A model generated the notes under the pieces. The model had not been told where the DNA came from. It was given only the letters and a program-made list of their open reading frames with translations, and ran no database searches. From assembly GCA_007693945.1 (NCBI GenBank), contig RECP01000093.1, positions 1 through 38,902 on the forward strand: a DNA stretch of 38,902 nucleotides. The letters are read 5' to 3'. A program made the translations under genes and the position numbers. Below are positions 6,423 to 17,760 of the stretch, one piece after another; the first letter of the stretch is position 1, and each line of letters starts with the position of its first letter. Source of the stretch: Spirochaetaceae bacterium (GTDB lineage Bacteria > Spirochaetota > Spirochaetia > DSM-27196 > PWMO01).

Positions 6423-7941
6423 AGATGTCACCGTACTTGGTTTGCAGATACGCAACAAACGGTGCCGCGCTCAGATCCGTACCGGTGATGTCATTGCAGA
6501 GCTCCGCCGCCGTCCTGGTCCGACCATGCGAATGTATGTGGCCGCGTAACCAGCCCAACAGCGGTCCAAACTCTCCGTCTCGCACGTCGCTCCAGAGCGA
6601 GGGCAGATCGGCTTCAATCGTGCGCATGAACTGCGCGGCGTAAAGGTTGCCAAGCGCATACGTCGGGAAGTATCCGATCGCTCCCATCGACCAATGGATG
6701 TCCTGCAGTACCCCTTCGGCATCAGTCTGCGGCTCGACTCCCAGCAGCTCCCGGCTGGTAGCTCGCCACACCTCGGGCAGATCGGCAACCTTGATCGAGC
6801 GCGACACGAGCGCTTTCTCGAGCTCGAAGCGCAGGATGATGTGCAGACCGTAGCTAACCTCATCGGCCTCGACTCGAATCAGCGACGGCCTGACCGCGTT
6901 GATGGCGCGGTAGAAGGTCTCAAGATCAACGTCGCCGAGCGAGTCGGGAAACCGCGCAGTGAGCTTCGGATAGAAATGGTGCCAGAACTCGCGACTGCGG
7001 CCGACCATGTTCTCCCACATGCGCGACTGAGATTCGTGGATTCCGAGCGAGGTTCCTTCGGCCAGCAGGCTACCACGGTACTTCTCGGCTATGTTCAGCT
7101 CGTACAGCGCATGACCGACTTCATGAATGATGCCGAAGACCGCGCTGTTGAAGAAACGCGGGCTATAGCGCGTGGTGATGCGCACATCGTCAGCACCGAG
7201 GGTGGTGGTGAATGGGTGTGCCGATACGTCCAGTCTGCCGCGATCGAGCTCATACCCAAGCGCCTGCATCACGGCTGTCCCGAACGCCGCCTGCTGTTGG
7301 ACGGGAAACTCGCGCCGCAGCATCGAGTTATCAACGTGCGGTGCGCGACCAATTGCTTCTACAAGCGGAACCAGATCGGCGCGCAGCTCGCTGAAGACGC
7401 GGTCAACATGAGAAGTCAGCATGAACGGCTCATACTCGTCGAGCAGCGCATCGTAGGGATGCTGCGGATAGCCGATGCGGTCGGATACCTCCAGCAGCAG
7501 TTCGACCAGCTCGCCGAGGTGCGGCGCGAAGGCACGGAAATCATCAGCCGCACGCGCTTCCGCCCACACGGCTTGCGAGCGGCTGGTCTTTTCGGCGAGC
7601 TTGACCACCAGATCGCGCGGCAGCCGGGTAGCCCGACGATAACGCCGCTGATACTGGCGCAGGAACGCGCGGTCATCGGTCGGTAGTCCACCGTCACCGC
7701 GCGGGTTTTCGTCGCTGCATCCGAGCTCCTCCAGCAACCGGCCGTTGCGCCTGGCAACAGTACGCTCGTGAATCAGCCCCTGCAGCAGCGACAACTGCGC
7801 CGACCGCTCATCGATTGCCTTGCGCGGCATGCAGGTTTCCTGATCCCAGCTCAGCAGTGCCGCGCTGTGAGACAGCAGGACGATCTCACGATCGTTGGCT
7901 CGAAGTGCTGCGATTGCCGCAGAACGCGAATTGGTGTCCAC
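6409..7941 (-). CDS. M32 family metallocarboxypeptidase (carboxypeptidase Taq type)
   Basis: 510 aa, typical for the family. It is a cytoplasmic zinc enzyme trimming residues from peptide C-termini. All M32 signatures are visible in order: HPF (about 242-244), DDVRIT, HEVGH zinc motif at about 273-277, HESQS with the third zinc ligand near 303, IRVEADE, and GVLQDIHW near 420. The start is GTG at 7941, which has a GGGGG six bases upstream; a TTG ten codons earlier (7971) overlaps the thrS stop as TTGA and remains possible. The gene sits directly behind thrS and overlaps the next membrane protein gene. Confidence 0.93.
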   Translation of the reverse strand: MDTNSRSAAIAALRANDREIVLLSHSAALLSWDQETCMPRKAIDERSAQLSLLQGLIHERTVARRNGRLLEELGCSDENPRGDGGLPTDDRAFLRQYQRRYRRATRLPRDLVVKLAEKTSRSQAVWAEARAADDFRAFAPHLGELVELLLEVSDRIGYPQHPYDALLDEYEPFMLTSHVDRVFSELRADLVPLVEAIGRAPHVDNSMLRREFPVQQQAAFGTAVMQALGYELDRGRLDVSAHPFTTTLGADDVRITTRYSPRFFNSAVFGIIHEVGHALYELNIAEKYRGSLLAEGTSLGIHESQSRMWENMVGRSREFWHHFYPKLTARFPDSLGDVDLETFYRAINAVRPSLIRVEADEVSYGLHIILRFELEKALVSRSIKVADLPEVWRATSRELLGVEPQTDAEGVLQDIHWSMGAIGYFPTYALGNLYAAQFMRTIEADLPSLWSDVRDGEFGPLLGWLRGHIHSHGRTRTAAELCNDITGTDLSAAPFVAYLQTKYGDIYGVR

Positions 7942-7967
7942 CGGATACCCCCTGTGGCGATCGGCAC

Positions 7968-9779
7968 TCAAATCTCGGCTCTGGTCACGACCTTGTCGTG
8001 CATGCGCCGCATGAAGTCCTCCAGCGCGATGTTGGAAGTTCGCTCACCGGTGCGCGTACGCAGCGAAACGGTACGCGCCTGCTGTTCCTGCTCACCGACA
8101 ATCACCATGCAGGGAGTTTTGGTGTTCTGCGCATTGCGAATCTTGGCATTCATACGGTCATCAGAGAGGTCGGCCTCGGCGCGGAAGCCGGCACGAAAGA
8201 GCAGATCGGCAACCTCTGCCGCATAGCCGTCGAACGCCGACGCCACCGGAATGACGACTGCCTGAACCGGAGCCAGCCACAGCGGAAACGCGCCTCCGTA
8301 GTGCTCGATCAGCACGCCGAAGAACCGCTCGAGCGAGCCGAGCAACGCCCGGTGCACCATGTAGGGGCGCTTTTCCCTGCCGTCGGAATCTGTAAACGAC
8401 ATGTCGAAACGGTCCGGAAGATTGAAGTCAAACTGAATGGTGGTCATCTGCCATTCGCGACCAAGTGCATCCCTGATCTTCAGGTCAATCTTGGGTCCGT
8501 AGAAGGCCCCGCCCCCCTCATCGAGCTCGTAGTCGAGACCCTGGTCTTCAATTGCCGCCTGCAGCGATCTTTGCGCCTGATACCAGCGATCTTCATCCCC
8601 GACGCTCTTGGGCGGCCGCGTAGCGAGGTACGCTTTGGTATTACTGAAGCCGAAGTCGTCCCAGATCTTGAGACTGAAGCGCAGCACCTCCTTTATCTCG
8701 TCTTCGATCTGTGCAGGGGTGCAGAAGATATGGGCGTCGTCCTGGGTGAACCCGCGCACGCGTAACAGTCCGTGCAGTACCCCGCTGCGCTCGTAGCGGT
8801 AGACAGTACCCAGCTCCCCCCAGCGCAGCGGCAGATCGCGGTAGCTGCGCATCCGGGTCTTGTAGATCATGATGTGGAACGGACAGTTCATCGGCTTGGC
8901 GTAGTAGTCGGCGTTGTCCAGCTCCATTGGTGCGTACATGTTCTCTTTGTAGAAATCGAGATGCCCCGATGTCTGCCACAGCCAGGCCTTACCGACGTGC
9001 GGCGTAAACAGCATCTCGTAACCGCCTTCGCGGTGGGCGGCACGCCAGTAGTCTTCAATGGCGATACGGATTCGTGATCCCTTGGGGTGCCAGTAGATCA
9101 GTCCCGGCCCGGCTTCCTCGTGAGTCGAGAACAGATCGAGTTCTCTGCCGACACGGCGGTGATCACGTTTCTCAACTTCCTTCAGGTGCTCCAGGTGTGC
9201 GCGCAACTCCTTGGGCGTCTCCCAGGCAGTCCCGTAGATACGCTGCAGCATTGGGCGCTTTTCGTCACCGCGCCAGTAGGCTCCGGCTACCGAAAGCAGC
9301 TTGAATGCTTTGGGGTGAATCCGACGCGTCGAGTCGACGTGCGGACCGCGACAGAGATCGGTGAAGCTGTTCTGCGTGTAGATCGAGATCTCCTGACCGT
9401 CCGGCAGTTCCCGAATCAGCTCCAGCTTGTACGGCTGCCCGCAAAACATCTCGGAGGCAGCTTCCCGGCTGAGTACCGTGCGCGTGAACCGGTGATCTCC
9501 ACTGACAATCTCACGCATGTGCTCCTCAATCTGTTCCAGGTCCTCGGGTGTCAGGTGGCGCGGCAGATCGAAATCGTAGTAGAAACCGTTCTCAATCGGC
9601 GGACCGATGGCCACCTTGGCATCGGGAAATATGCGTAAGACCGCCTCGGCCATGACGTGGGCGGCTGAATGCCTGATCCGGTAGAGTCTCTCGTCAACGG
9701 GCAGTTGCTCCAGCGCAACCGCCTGGGCTTCAGCCATCTGTTCCTCCGCTGCATCGATGCGTTCCTGCTGTGTGCTCAT
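7968..9779 (-). CDS. thrS: threonine--tRNA ligase lacking the TGS domain
   Basis: 603 aa. It charges tRNA-Thr and edits mischarged serine. The editing domain begins at RHSAAHVMAEAV and includes TDLCRGPHV; the class II core has MNCPFH (zinc Cys), motif 2 with VLHGLLRVRGFTQDDAHIF (zinc His) and VHRALLGSLERF (zinc His and motif 3); the anticodon-binding domain follows from WLAPVQAVVIPV. About 35 Glu/Gln-rich residues replace the ~60-residue N-terminal TGS domain of the E. coli enzyme, and the HxxxH editing site starts near residue 37. ATG 9779 is chosen because upstream in-frame GTG/ATG codons lie inside the predicted promoter. Confidence 0.95.
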   Translation of the reverse strand: MSTQQERIDAAEEQMAEAQAVALEQLPVDERLYRIRHSAAHVMAEAVLRIFPDAKVAIGPPIENGFYYDFDLPRHLTPEDLEQIEEHMREIVSGDHRFTRTVLSREAASEMFCGQPYKLELIRELPDGQEISIYTQNSFTDLCRGPHVDSTRRIHPKAFKLLSVAGAYWRGDEKRPMLQRIYGTAWETPKELRAHLEHLKEVEKRDHRRVGRELDLFSTHEEAGPGLIYWHPKGSRIRIAIEDYWRAAHREGGYEMLFTPHVGKAWLWQTSGHLDFYKENMYAPMELDNADYYAKPMNCPFHIMIYKTRMRSYRDLPLRWGELGTVYRYERSGVLHGLLRVRGFTQDDAHIFCTPAQIEDEIKEVLRFSLKIWDDFGFSNTKAYLATRPPKSVGDEDRWYQAQRSLQAAIEDQGLDYELDEGGGAFYGPKIDLKIRDALGREWQMTTIQFDFNLPDRFDMSFTDSDGREKRPYMVHRALLGSLERFFGVLIEHYGGAFPLWLAPVQAVVIPVASAFDGYAAEVADLLFRAGFRAEADLSDDRMNAKIRNAQNTKTPCMVIVGEQEQQARTVSLRTRTGERTSNIALEDFMRRMHDKVVTRAEI

Positions 9780-9786
9780 TAGATTC

Positions 9787-9814
9787 ATCTTGCCAATTTT
9801 CACACGCCTGTCAA
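9787..9814 (-). promoter_or_regulatory. candidate thrS promoter
   Basis: Minus strand: perfect -35 TTGACA (9814-9809), 16-bp spacer, -10 CAAGAT (9792-9787), which is a poor match. It lies in the short gap after the glgX stop. Seven bases separate the -10 box from the thrS ATG, again predicting almost no leader. Confidence 0.4.
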
Positions 9815-9820
9815 CCGCGC

Positions 9821-11956
<2,136 letters not shown>

Positions 11957-11962
11957 AGGCGA

Positions 11963-12742
11963 TCAGTTGTGCCAGTGATGCGAGGCGAGGAAGCGTTTGA
12001 CCATATCGCAGAACCGCCCGCGCTGCTCGGCGTGGACCCAGTGCCCGGCGTCGGTAATCTCCTCCAGCCGAACCGCCGGAAACCAGCGCCGTGTGGTCTG
12101 GAGGTCACCGTCGGTGATGTAATCGGAGGCTGCGCCGCGTATCAGCAGCGTCGGCCCGTGATACTGCCCCGGCGGACCCGGCCAATCGGAGATCACGCGG
12201 TACTGCCGTGTGATGGCTGATACATTCAATGTCCAGCGATACACACCGTTGTCATCGAGGGCAACGCTCTTGAGCAGGAACGCGCGCACCATCCGGTTGT
12301 CGATAAAGCGCGTCAGCACCGCGTCGGCCTGCTTGCGCGATCTCGCGGCGGCCCGCTCTAGTTCCGGCATCGCTGCCAGAATCTGCGCATGGCGCGGCGG
12401 ATAGCGCCGGGGTACGATATCCACCACCACCAACGAGAGCGTGCGACGCGGTTGCTGAAGCGCAAAGTACATCGCCACCTTGCCGCCCATCGAGTGGCCG
12501 AGCAGGTGCGCCGCGTCGATGCCGCGAGCGTCGAGCGTCTCCGCGACGTCGGCAGCCATATCGGGGTACTGCATGCCGGGATCGTGCGGCGAAGAACCGT
12601 GGTTACGCAGGTCAAGGGTGACCACCGTGAACTGTTTGCCGAGCTGCCCGGCCACCGTACGCCAGTTGTCTCCGGAGCCGAACAGGCCGTGCAGAATTAC
12701 CAGAGGCACTCCACTGCCCTCAGACCGCGCTGCCAGAATCAT
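11963..12742 (-). CDS. alpha/beta-fold hydrolase (YbfF-like esterase)
   Basis: 259 aa. Classic alpha/beta hydrolase layout: HGLFGSGDNW (oxyanion loop, about 18-27), LRNHGSS, the nucleophile elbow GHSMGGK near 81-87 (catalytic serine), VVVDIVPRRY, and a C-terminal TDAGHWVHAE with the catalytic histidine. This combination (LRNHG, GHSMGG, VVDI-P, GHW-H) matches the YbfF/ABHD11 esterase group; the natural substrate is unknown. The ATG overlaps the HAD phosphatase stop as ATGA, so the two are translated together. Confidence 0.9.
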   Translation of the reverse strand: MILAARSEGSGVPLVILHGLFGSGDNWRTVAGQLGKQFTVVTLDLRNHGSSPHDPGMQYPDMAADVAETLDARGIDAAHLLGHSMGGKVAMYFALQQPRRTLSLVVVDIVPRRYPPRHAQILAAMPELERAAARSRKQADAVLTRFIDNRMVRAFLLKSVALDDNGVYRWTLNVSAITRQYRVISDWPGPPGQYHGPTLLIRGAASDYITDGDLQTTRRWFPAVRLEEITDAGHWVHAEQRGRFCDMVKRFLASHHWHN

Positions 12743-13530
12743 GCGCAGATCTCCGGGATTCCGCCGATCCCCTCGAGTACGTGGTGCGGCTGGTAGGGAA
12801 AGGAGCGCAGGTCGTCGCGCTCGGTAACGCCGCTCAACAGCAGGATGGTCTCGATTTCAGACTCGATACCTGCAATGATATCGGTGTCCATGCGATCTCC
12901 GATGATAAACGCATCTTCGCGCCGCACGCCGAGGCGTTTCAGCGCGTGACGCATCATCAGCGGATTCGGCTTGCCGACGAAATAAGGCTTGCGGCCCGTT
13001 GCCAGCTCGATTGGCGCAACCAGCGCACCGCAGGCCGGCACGATACCCTGCTCTACCGGACCGGTTAGATCCGGGTTGGTCCCAATCAGCTTCGCGCCGG
13101 ATCGCACCAGATTGATGGCCTGCTCGAGCTTCTCGAAGCTGTACGAGCGCGTCTCTCCCATGACCACGTAATCGGGATTCATGTCGTTGATCGACAGTCC
13201 GGCGTCATACAGGGCGTTGATCAGCCCCGCTTCACCGATCACGTATACCGATCCGCCTGGACACTGCGCCGCCAGAAAAGCGGCGGTTGCCAGCGCACTG
13301 GTGTAGAAATGGGCGGCCTCGACTTCAATGCCGAGACGCTGCAACTTCTGCTGCAATTCACGCGGGGAGCGCTCGCTGGAATTTGTGAGAAACAGATAGG
13401 ACTTGTTCTCGCGCTTCAACCACCCGACAAACTCTTTGGCACCCGGAAGCAGCCGGTTGCCGTGGTAGATGACGCCGTCCATATCGCAGATGAAGCCATG
13501 TCGCTCAAGCAGCTTCTGTCGCAGATCCAT
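12739..13530 (-). CDS. HAD-superfamily IIA phosphatase, NagD/PGP-like
   Basis: 263 aa. Motif I is FICDMDGVIYHGN with nucleophile and acid/base aspartates at 16 and 18; motif II is LFLTNSS; a GKPNPLMM segment gives the motif III lysine; motif IV is GDRMDTDI. The cap of about 120 residues between motifs II and III is the C2 type of NagD and phosphoglycolate/nitrophenyl phosphatases. Members remove phosphate from sugar phosphates or nucleotides; the substrate here is not readable. ATG 13530 has TAGGA about 8 nt upstream. A minus-strand TATATT near 13553 may be the -10 box of this operon, but I see no good -35. Confidence 0.92.
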   Translation of the reverse strand: MDLRQKLLERHGFICDMDGVIYHGNRLLPGAKEFVGWLKRENKSYLFLTNSSERSPRELQQKLQRLGIEVEAAHFYTSALATAAFLAAQCPGGSVYVIGEAGLINALYDAGLSINDMNPDYVVMGETRSYSFEKLEQAINLVRSGAKLIGTNPDLTGPVEQGIVPACGALVAPIELATGRKPYFVGKPNPLMMRHALKRLGVRREDAFIIGDRMDTDIIAGIESEIETILLLSGVTERDDLRSFPYQPHHVLEGIGGIPEICA

Positions 13531-13696
13531 TGTTGTTTCCTACTCAACGCTACAATATAGCGCGAATCGCGTATGACGTACACAATACGATACCGCATTC
13601 AGCAATTTTGGCCGTACGGGGGGTCGGTTGGCATGGAGCTCCTGCGCGCCTGCCGTGAGAGTGCCCCTCTTCGCTTGGTCCTCGTATGCCTCGCAG

Positions 13697-13726
13697 TTGA
13701 CCTTCAGGGGACATGCCTGCCATTAT
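13697..13726 (+). promoter_or_regulatory. candidate promoter of the HD-domain gene
   Basis: -35 TTGACC (13697-13702), 18-bp spacer, -10 CATTAT (13721-13726). The predicted start near 13733 gives a leader of about 38 nt with a strong ribosome site. Confidence 0.55.
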
Positions 13727-13770
13727 GTGGCCACAATCCGGTTCCAGCCGATACTTCAGAGGAGCGCGAC

Positions 13771-14343
13771 ATGAGCAAGCCGACCCGTGATCAGGCGCTG
13801 AGCCTGTTGCAGCAGTACACAAAGACCGAAAGCCTGCTGAACCACGCCCGCGCGGTCGAAGCGGTCATGCGCTACTGTGCCCGCAAGCGCGGTTACGATG
13901 AGGAACAGTGGGGCGTGATCGGACTGGTCCACGATCTCGACTGGGAAATGTACCCCACCGAACACTGCATCAGGACCGAAAAGATTCTGCGCGATGCCGG
14001 TTGGCCCGACGACTACGTCCGCGCGGTACTCTCGCACGCCTGGGGAATGTTCACCGATGTACAGCCGCAACACGAAATGGAAAAAGTACTCTACACCATT
14101 GACGAACTGACCGGGCTGGTCACCGCGACTGCCTTGATGCGACCGTCGAAGAGCGTGCTCGACATGCAAACCAGGTCGGTCAGGAAGAAATGGAAAGACA
14201 AGAGCTTCGCCGCCGGGGTCAACCGCTCGGTCGTAGAGAAAGGAGCTGAGATGCTCGGCGTTTCAATCGACCAGGCCATTGAAGACACCATCATGGGGAT
14301 GCGTGAAGCCGCTGACGATATCGGACTGCACGGCGCAGTGTGA
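13771..14343 (+). CDS. HD-domain putative phosphohydrolase
   Basis: 190 aa. The metal-binding HD signature is present: H25 (LLNHARAVE), H54-D55 (GLVHDLDWE) and a downstream TIDELTGLVTA segment with the last aspartate. HSH near HCIRTEKIL and LSHAWG gives further histidines. The C-terminal KKWKDKSFAAGVNR and VEKGAEMLGV match a common stand-alone HDIG-type hydrolase found across Firmicutes and spirochaetes whose substrate is not established. The start at 13771 has GAGGAG about 7 nt upstream. It is a single-gene unit, convergent with the sec operon. Confidence 0.88.
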   Translation: MSKPTRDQALSLLQQYTKTESLLNHARAVEAVMRYCARKRGYDEEQWGVIGLVHDLDWEMYPTEHCIRTEKILRDAGWPDDYVRAVLSHAWGMFTDVQPQHEMEKVLYTIDELTGLVTATALMRPSKSVLDMQTRSVRKKWKDKSFAAGVNRSVVEKGAEMLGVSIDQAIEDTIMGMREAADDIGLHGAV

Positions 14344-14349
14344 GAATGC

Positions 14350-14381
14350 AAAAGCGCCCCGGCTGCTTGTGTCGGGGCGCT
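14350..14381 (-). terminator. intrinsic terminator of the sec operon
   Basis: On the minus strand AGCGCCCCG (14381-14373) pairs with CGGGGCGCT (14361-14353) around an 11-nt loop and runs into TTTT (14353-14350). The stem is 9 bp and very GC-rich, with a short T-tract. It also begins ten bases after the convergent HD gene stop and may stop that transcript too, although no T-run follows in that direction. Confidence 0.75.
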
Positions 14382-14453
14382 CCGTCCTGATGTAGCGTGC
14401 AGAACCTGCGGCACAGTTTATGCAGCACTCACCATTCTGAATGCCTGAGTGAG

Positions 14454-15578
14454 TCAGCGCTTCTTCTTGCGCTTCGATCTCGGTACGTATCGGCCCGCAG
14501 TCTGCTGCTTCTTCTGCGACAGTTCGCGCTTCACCGCGTCGACATCAGGCACGGTAACCGGCTGCGGCTCGCCGGCGGGCACCGCCGCCGGCTGCGGCGA
14601 AGTGCTCGGGCCGGCAAAGCTCTCGGCGCGGGATACAGGTTCCTCGGTTACCGCACGCCCATACTTCTGCATCTGCTTCTTCTTGCTGCGAGCCCGCTGT
14701 CTGCGATGCCAGCCGAGCAGAGTCGGCGACGCGATGAAGATCGATGAATAGGTACCGACCACGATTCCAACCATCAGATTCAGCGCGAAATCCTGAATAG
14801 TGCCGGTAGCAAAAATGTAGATTGCCAGAACAGCCAGCATCGTTGTTACAGAGGTGATCAGGGTCCGGCTGAGTGACTGAGTGATACTGGTGTTCACCAC
14901 CGTACTGAACGGTGCATCACGTAACAGTGTTTCATTTTCGCGTATACGGTCAAATATGACGATAGTGTCGTTGAGCGAGTAACCCACAATCGTGAGAACT
15001 GCCGCTATAGTCGCCGTGGAAACCTCGATCTGCAGCGCGCCGATGAATCCCAGCATGAACAGCACATCGTGCACCAGTGTTGCGATGGCCGCTACGGCGT
15101 AGCCCAGTCGGAAACGGAACCAGAGATACATCAGGATCAGCGCCAGCGCCAGTGTAGTGAGCATTGCGGCCTGCCCGGCCAGGTCGCCGGCAAACCGTGG
15201 TCCGACGTAGGCGGCTTCAAGCTCTTGTACGTTGTCGGCACCAAATGCCTGCTCGAGTCGGCTGAGCACCCTGAGAGGCATGACACTACTGAAATCCTCG
15301 ATCTCGCCGGTATCGCGCACACGGATACTGAACTGCCGCAGCTCTTCGGCCCCCACCGTCTGCACCAGAGTTCCCGGGAGGTCACCGAGCGCCGATCGAA
15401 CCTGCTCAGCACTCGCCGATACACCGATTTCCACCCGCTGACTCGAACCTGCCTGGAAGTCGATGCCGAGGTTGAAGCCCTGCTGCAGGACCGTTCCGGT
15501 CAGGCCCGCCGCAATCACCAGGATGGACAGAGCGATCATGAAGAAACGTATTCGCGTAAACTCTATTACTCTGCGCAT
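14454..15578 (-). CDS. secF: protein translocase subunit SecF
   Basis: 374 aa. With SecD it uses the proton motive force to help SecYEG export and release proteins. An N-terminal helix, the GIDFQAGSSQRVEI segment near 30-45 (family form usually GIDF-GG), a periplasmic domain, and a five-helix membrane block with GYSLNDTIVIFDRIREN identify it. About 85 extra C-terminal residues, starting at WHRRQRARSKKKQ, form a Pro/Ala-rich linker ending in a dense basic run (PRSKRKKKR), longer than the ~315 aa norm. Start: ATG 15578 has GGGGG 8 nt upstream; a GTG two codons earlier overlaps the secD stop as GTGA and cannot be excluded. Confidence 0.94.
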   Translation of the reverse strand: MRRVIEFTRIRFFMIALSILVIAAGLTGTVLQQGFNLGIDFQAGSSQRVEIGVSASAEQVRSALGDLPGTLVQTVGAEELRQFSIRVRDTGEIEDFSSVMPLRVLSRLEQAFGADNVQELEAAYVGPRFAGDLAGQAAMLTTLALALILMYLWFRFRLGYAVAAIATLVHDVLFMLGFIGALQIEVSTATIAAVLTIVGYSLNDTIVIFDRIRENETLLRDAPFSTVVNTSITQSLSRTLITSVTTMLAVLAIYIFATGTIQDFALNLMVGIVVGTYSSIFIASPTLLGWHRRQRARSKKKQMQKYGRAVTEEPVSRAESFAGPSTSPQPAAVPAGEPQPVTVPDVDAVKRELSQKKQQTAGRYVPRSKRKKKR

Positions 15579-15580
15579 AA

Positions 15581-17308
15581 TCACAGCCCCCAGGCGATGC
15601 TCAACTTGGAGCGGCGCAACACATCGGTGGCGAAGTCAAAGACCAGGCGCGAGACGAAGAGGGCGGTGAACATCGAAGACACAATGCCAACCGACAGCGT
15701 GACGGCAAACCCCTGAATCGGACCCGAACCGAGCTGCGACAGAAAAACCGCCGCGATGAACGTAGTAATGTTGGCGTCCATAACTGTCCAGAAAGCCTTG
15801 TCAAACCCTGCGCGAACCGCCGCCTGCGGGCTCTTGCCGAGGCGATACTCTTCCTTGATGCGCTCGAAAATGATCACATTGGCGTCTACCGCCATACCGA
15901 CGGTCAAGATCACACCCGCGATGCTGGTAAGCGTCAGCGTCAAGTTGAACACCGACAGAATCGAAACAATGAAGAACAGATTGAGAATCAGCACGAGGTC
16001 GGCAATGAAGCCGGCCCCCTTGTAGTAGAGCAGCATGAATACCATCACCAGCGCAAAGCCGAGCCCAATCGCCCGCAGCCCGGCCTGAATTGTCTCGGCC
16101 CCAAGCTGTGCGCCGACGGTCTGCTGGTTCAAAACATTGAGGTCAATCGGCAGCGCGGCGGTGCGCAACACCCGGGCGATATTCTGGGCCTGATCCTGGT
16201 CAAACCCGCTGATCCTCACCTGACCGGTGGGAATCTCTTCCTGAATGGTAGCGTAGGCACGCACCCGGTCGTCCATCACTATCGCCATACTGGAGCCGAC
16301 GTTGTCCCGCGTCAGCACCGAAAAACGCCGCGTTCCTTCGCCGTCGAGCACGAAGTTGACCAGCGGACGATTGGTTAGCGGATCACGACCCACCTGCGCC
16401 TCGGTGATGTGCTGCCCCGGCAGACCGTGCTCGGAAACATCTTCTCGAATCACGATGTAGCGCACAAACTGATCGATGCCGTACTGATCACGCGTTACGT
16501 ACTCGGCAATCCGCGAGCCGGCAGGCACGAAATCCGGCACGCCGTCGACCTCCGGCGACCAGCCCGGTTGCTGCTGCTGCAGCCGGGTGAGCTCGACGGT
16601 AGCTTCATCGTCCACGATGTGAAAATTAAGACTGCCGCGGCCCATCAGAAACGAGTCCACACGCTGACGATCATCGTCGCCGGGGATCTCGATCGAAATG
16701 CGCGCCTGGTCCATGCGCCTGATCTGCGGCTCGGTGATGCCGAAGCGGTCGATACGGCTGGACAGGATCTCCAGCGCCAGACTCACCGCTTCTTCCATCT
16801 GCTCCTGGGTGGGCTCGGCGCCTATCCGCTGCGCCAGGCTTTCGCGATCGGCTTCCAGAACCACGTTGACGCCGCCGGAAAGGTCGAGCCCCAGTTCGAT
16901 GATCCGAGCGCGAATCGATTGCAGCTTCTGCACCTCTTCGCGATGGTACGATTCGATTGCCTCAAACGCCTCTCGTTCGGAGCGAAATCCGGCCAGCACG
17001 TCGGTGACCGTCCAGGTCGAAGGCCGATCACGCCCTTCGAGACGGTAGTTTTCACGCGCCTTGTCAATCAGAAACTGGTACTGCTGCGGCAACTCACCCT
17101 GCGGATCGGAGCCCGACAGGCGGCGCAACTCGAGCAGCGCGCTGCGCGCCTGATTCTGGGCATACTCGCGCACCTGGGTGCGCGAAGAGCGTGCCAGCTC
17201 CTGCTCCTGAGGTGAGAGCAAAAAGTACCAGTTAACCGTTGGCCAGACGAAAACAGCGCCGATGATGACGAACACCAGAACGGTGAGGAGCCGAACTCGC
17301 TTACTCAT
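15581..17308 (-). CDS. secD: protein translocase subunit SecD
   Basis: 575 aa. N-terminal membrane helix (LLTVLVFVIIGAVFVW), a large periplasmic domain introduced by GLDLSGGVNVVLEAD (the D1 motif), and from about residue 410 a multi-helix membrane block with LTLTSIAGVILTVGMAVDANVIIFERIKEE, whose aspartate is implicated in proton coupling. About 120 residues between the first helix and GLDLSGG are more than in E. coli SecD and look alpha-helical (RTQVREYAQNQARSALLELRR). The start at 17308 has GGAG about 10 nt upstream. It lies between yajC and secF, the standard order. Confidence 0.96.
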   Translation of the reverse strand: MSKRVRLLTVLVFVIIGAVFVWPTVNWYFLLSPQEQELARSSRTQVREYAQNQARSALLELRRLSGSDPQGELPQQYQFLIDKARENYRLEGRDRPSTWTVTDVLAGFRSEREAFEAIESYHREEVQKLQSIRARIIELGLDLSGGVNVVLEADRESLAQRIGAEPTQEQMEEAVSLALEILSSRIDRFGITEPQIRRMDQARISIEIPGDDDRQRVDSFLMGRGSLNFHIVDDEATVELTRLQQQQPGWSPEVDGVPDFVPAGSRIAEYVTRDQYGIDQFVRYIVIREDVSEHGLPGQHITEAQVGRDPLTNRPLVNFVLDGEGTRRFSVLTRDNVGSSMAIVMDDRVRAYATIQEEIPTGQVRISGFDQDQAQNIARVLRTAALPIDLNVLNQQTVGAQLGAETIQAGLRAIGLGFALVMVFMLLYYKGAGFIADLVLILNLFFIVSILSVFNLTLTLTSIAGVILTVGMAVDANVIIFERIKEEYRLGKSPQAAVRAGFDKAFWTVMDANITTFIAAVFLSQLGSGPIQGFAVTLSVGIVSSMFTALFVSRLVFDFATDVLRRSKLSIAWGL

Positions 17309-17339
17309 ATGTTTCTATCTCCGCAAACCACAATGCCGG

Positions 17340-17729
17340 CTATTCCTCGTCCGAGGTGTCTTCAGCGGTATCGTTTTCCTTCTGCGGCTTTGAACTGCTG
17401 CGCTTGTCAAGCACGCTGCCAACAGCAGAGCGGTTGAACTCGATGGTCGTGTTGGAATCCACCTTCAACACCACACCGTCCTCTTTCAGCGACTGGATCG
17501 TACCGCGGATTCCCCCGACGGTCACCACGCGATCGCCCTTGCGCAGTTGACTGAGCATCTGCTTGGTGTCTTTCTGTCGTTTGTTCTGCGGCCTGATTAT
17601 CAGGAAATAGAAGATCAGAAAGACAAGGCCGAATGTCACCAGCGTTGGAGCAATAGACGCGGGACCTCCCTGGGCACCTCCGGCAGGGGGCGCCATCAGC
17701 AGCGGAAGGTTATGAAAGATTGTAGCCAT
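17340..17729 (-). CDS. yajC: preprotein translocase subunit YajC
   Basis: 129 aa. Single membrane helix at about 27-44 (TLVTFGLVFLIFYFLIIRP), followed by the family signature RPQNKRQKDTKQMLSQLRKGDRVVTVGGIRGTI split over residues 44-77, and an acidic tail (NDTAEDTSDEE). YajC associates with SecDF and modulates the translocon. ATG 17729 is preferred: AAGGA lies about 10 nt upstream, whereas a longer reading frame to 17780 would start before the predicted transcript start. Confidence 0.93.
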   Translation of the reverse strand: MATIFHNLPLLMAPPAGGAQGGPASIAPTLVTFGLVFLIFYFLIIRPQNKRQKDTKQMLSQLRKGDRVVTVGGIRGTIQSLKEDGVVLKVDSNTTIEFNRSAVGSVLDKRSSSKPQKENDTAEDTSDEE

Positions 17730-17760
17730 GATAGTATTGTCCTTCGTTGAGATTTCGACA

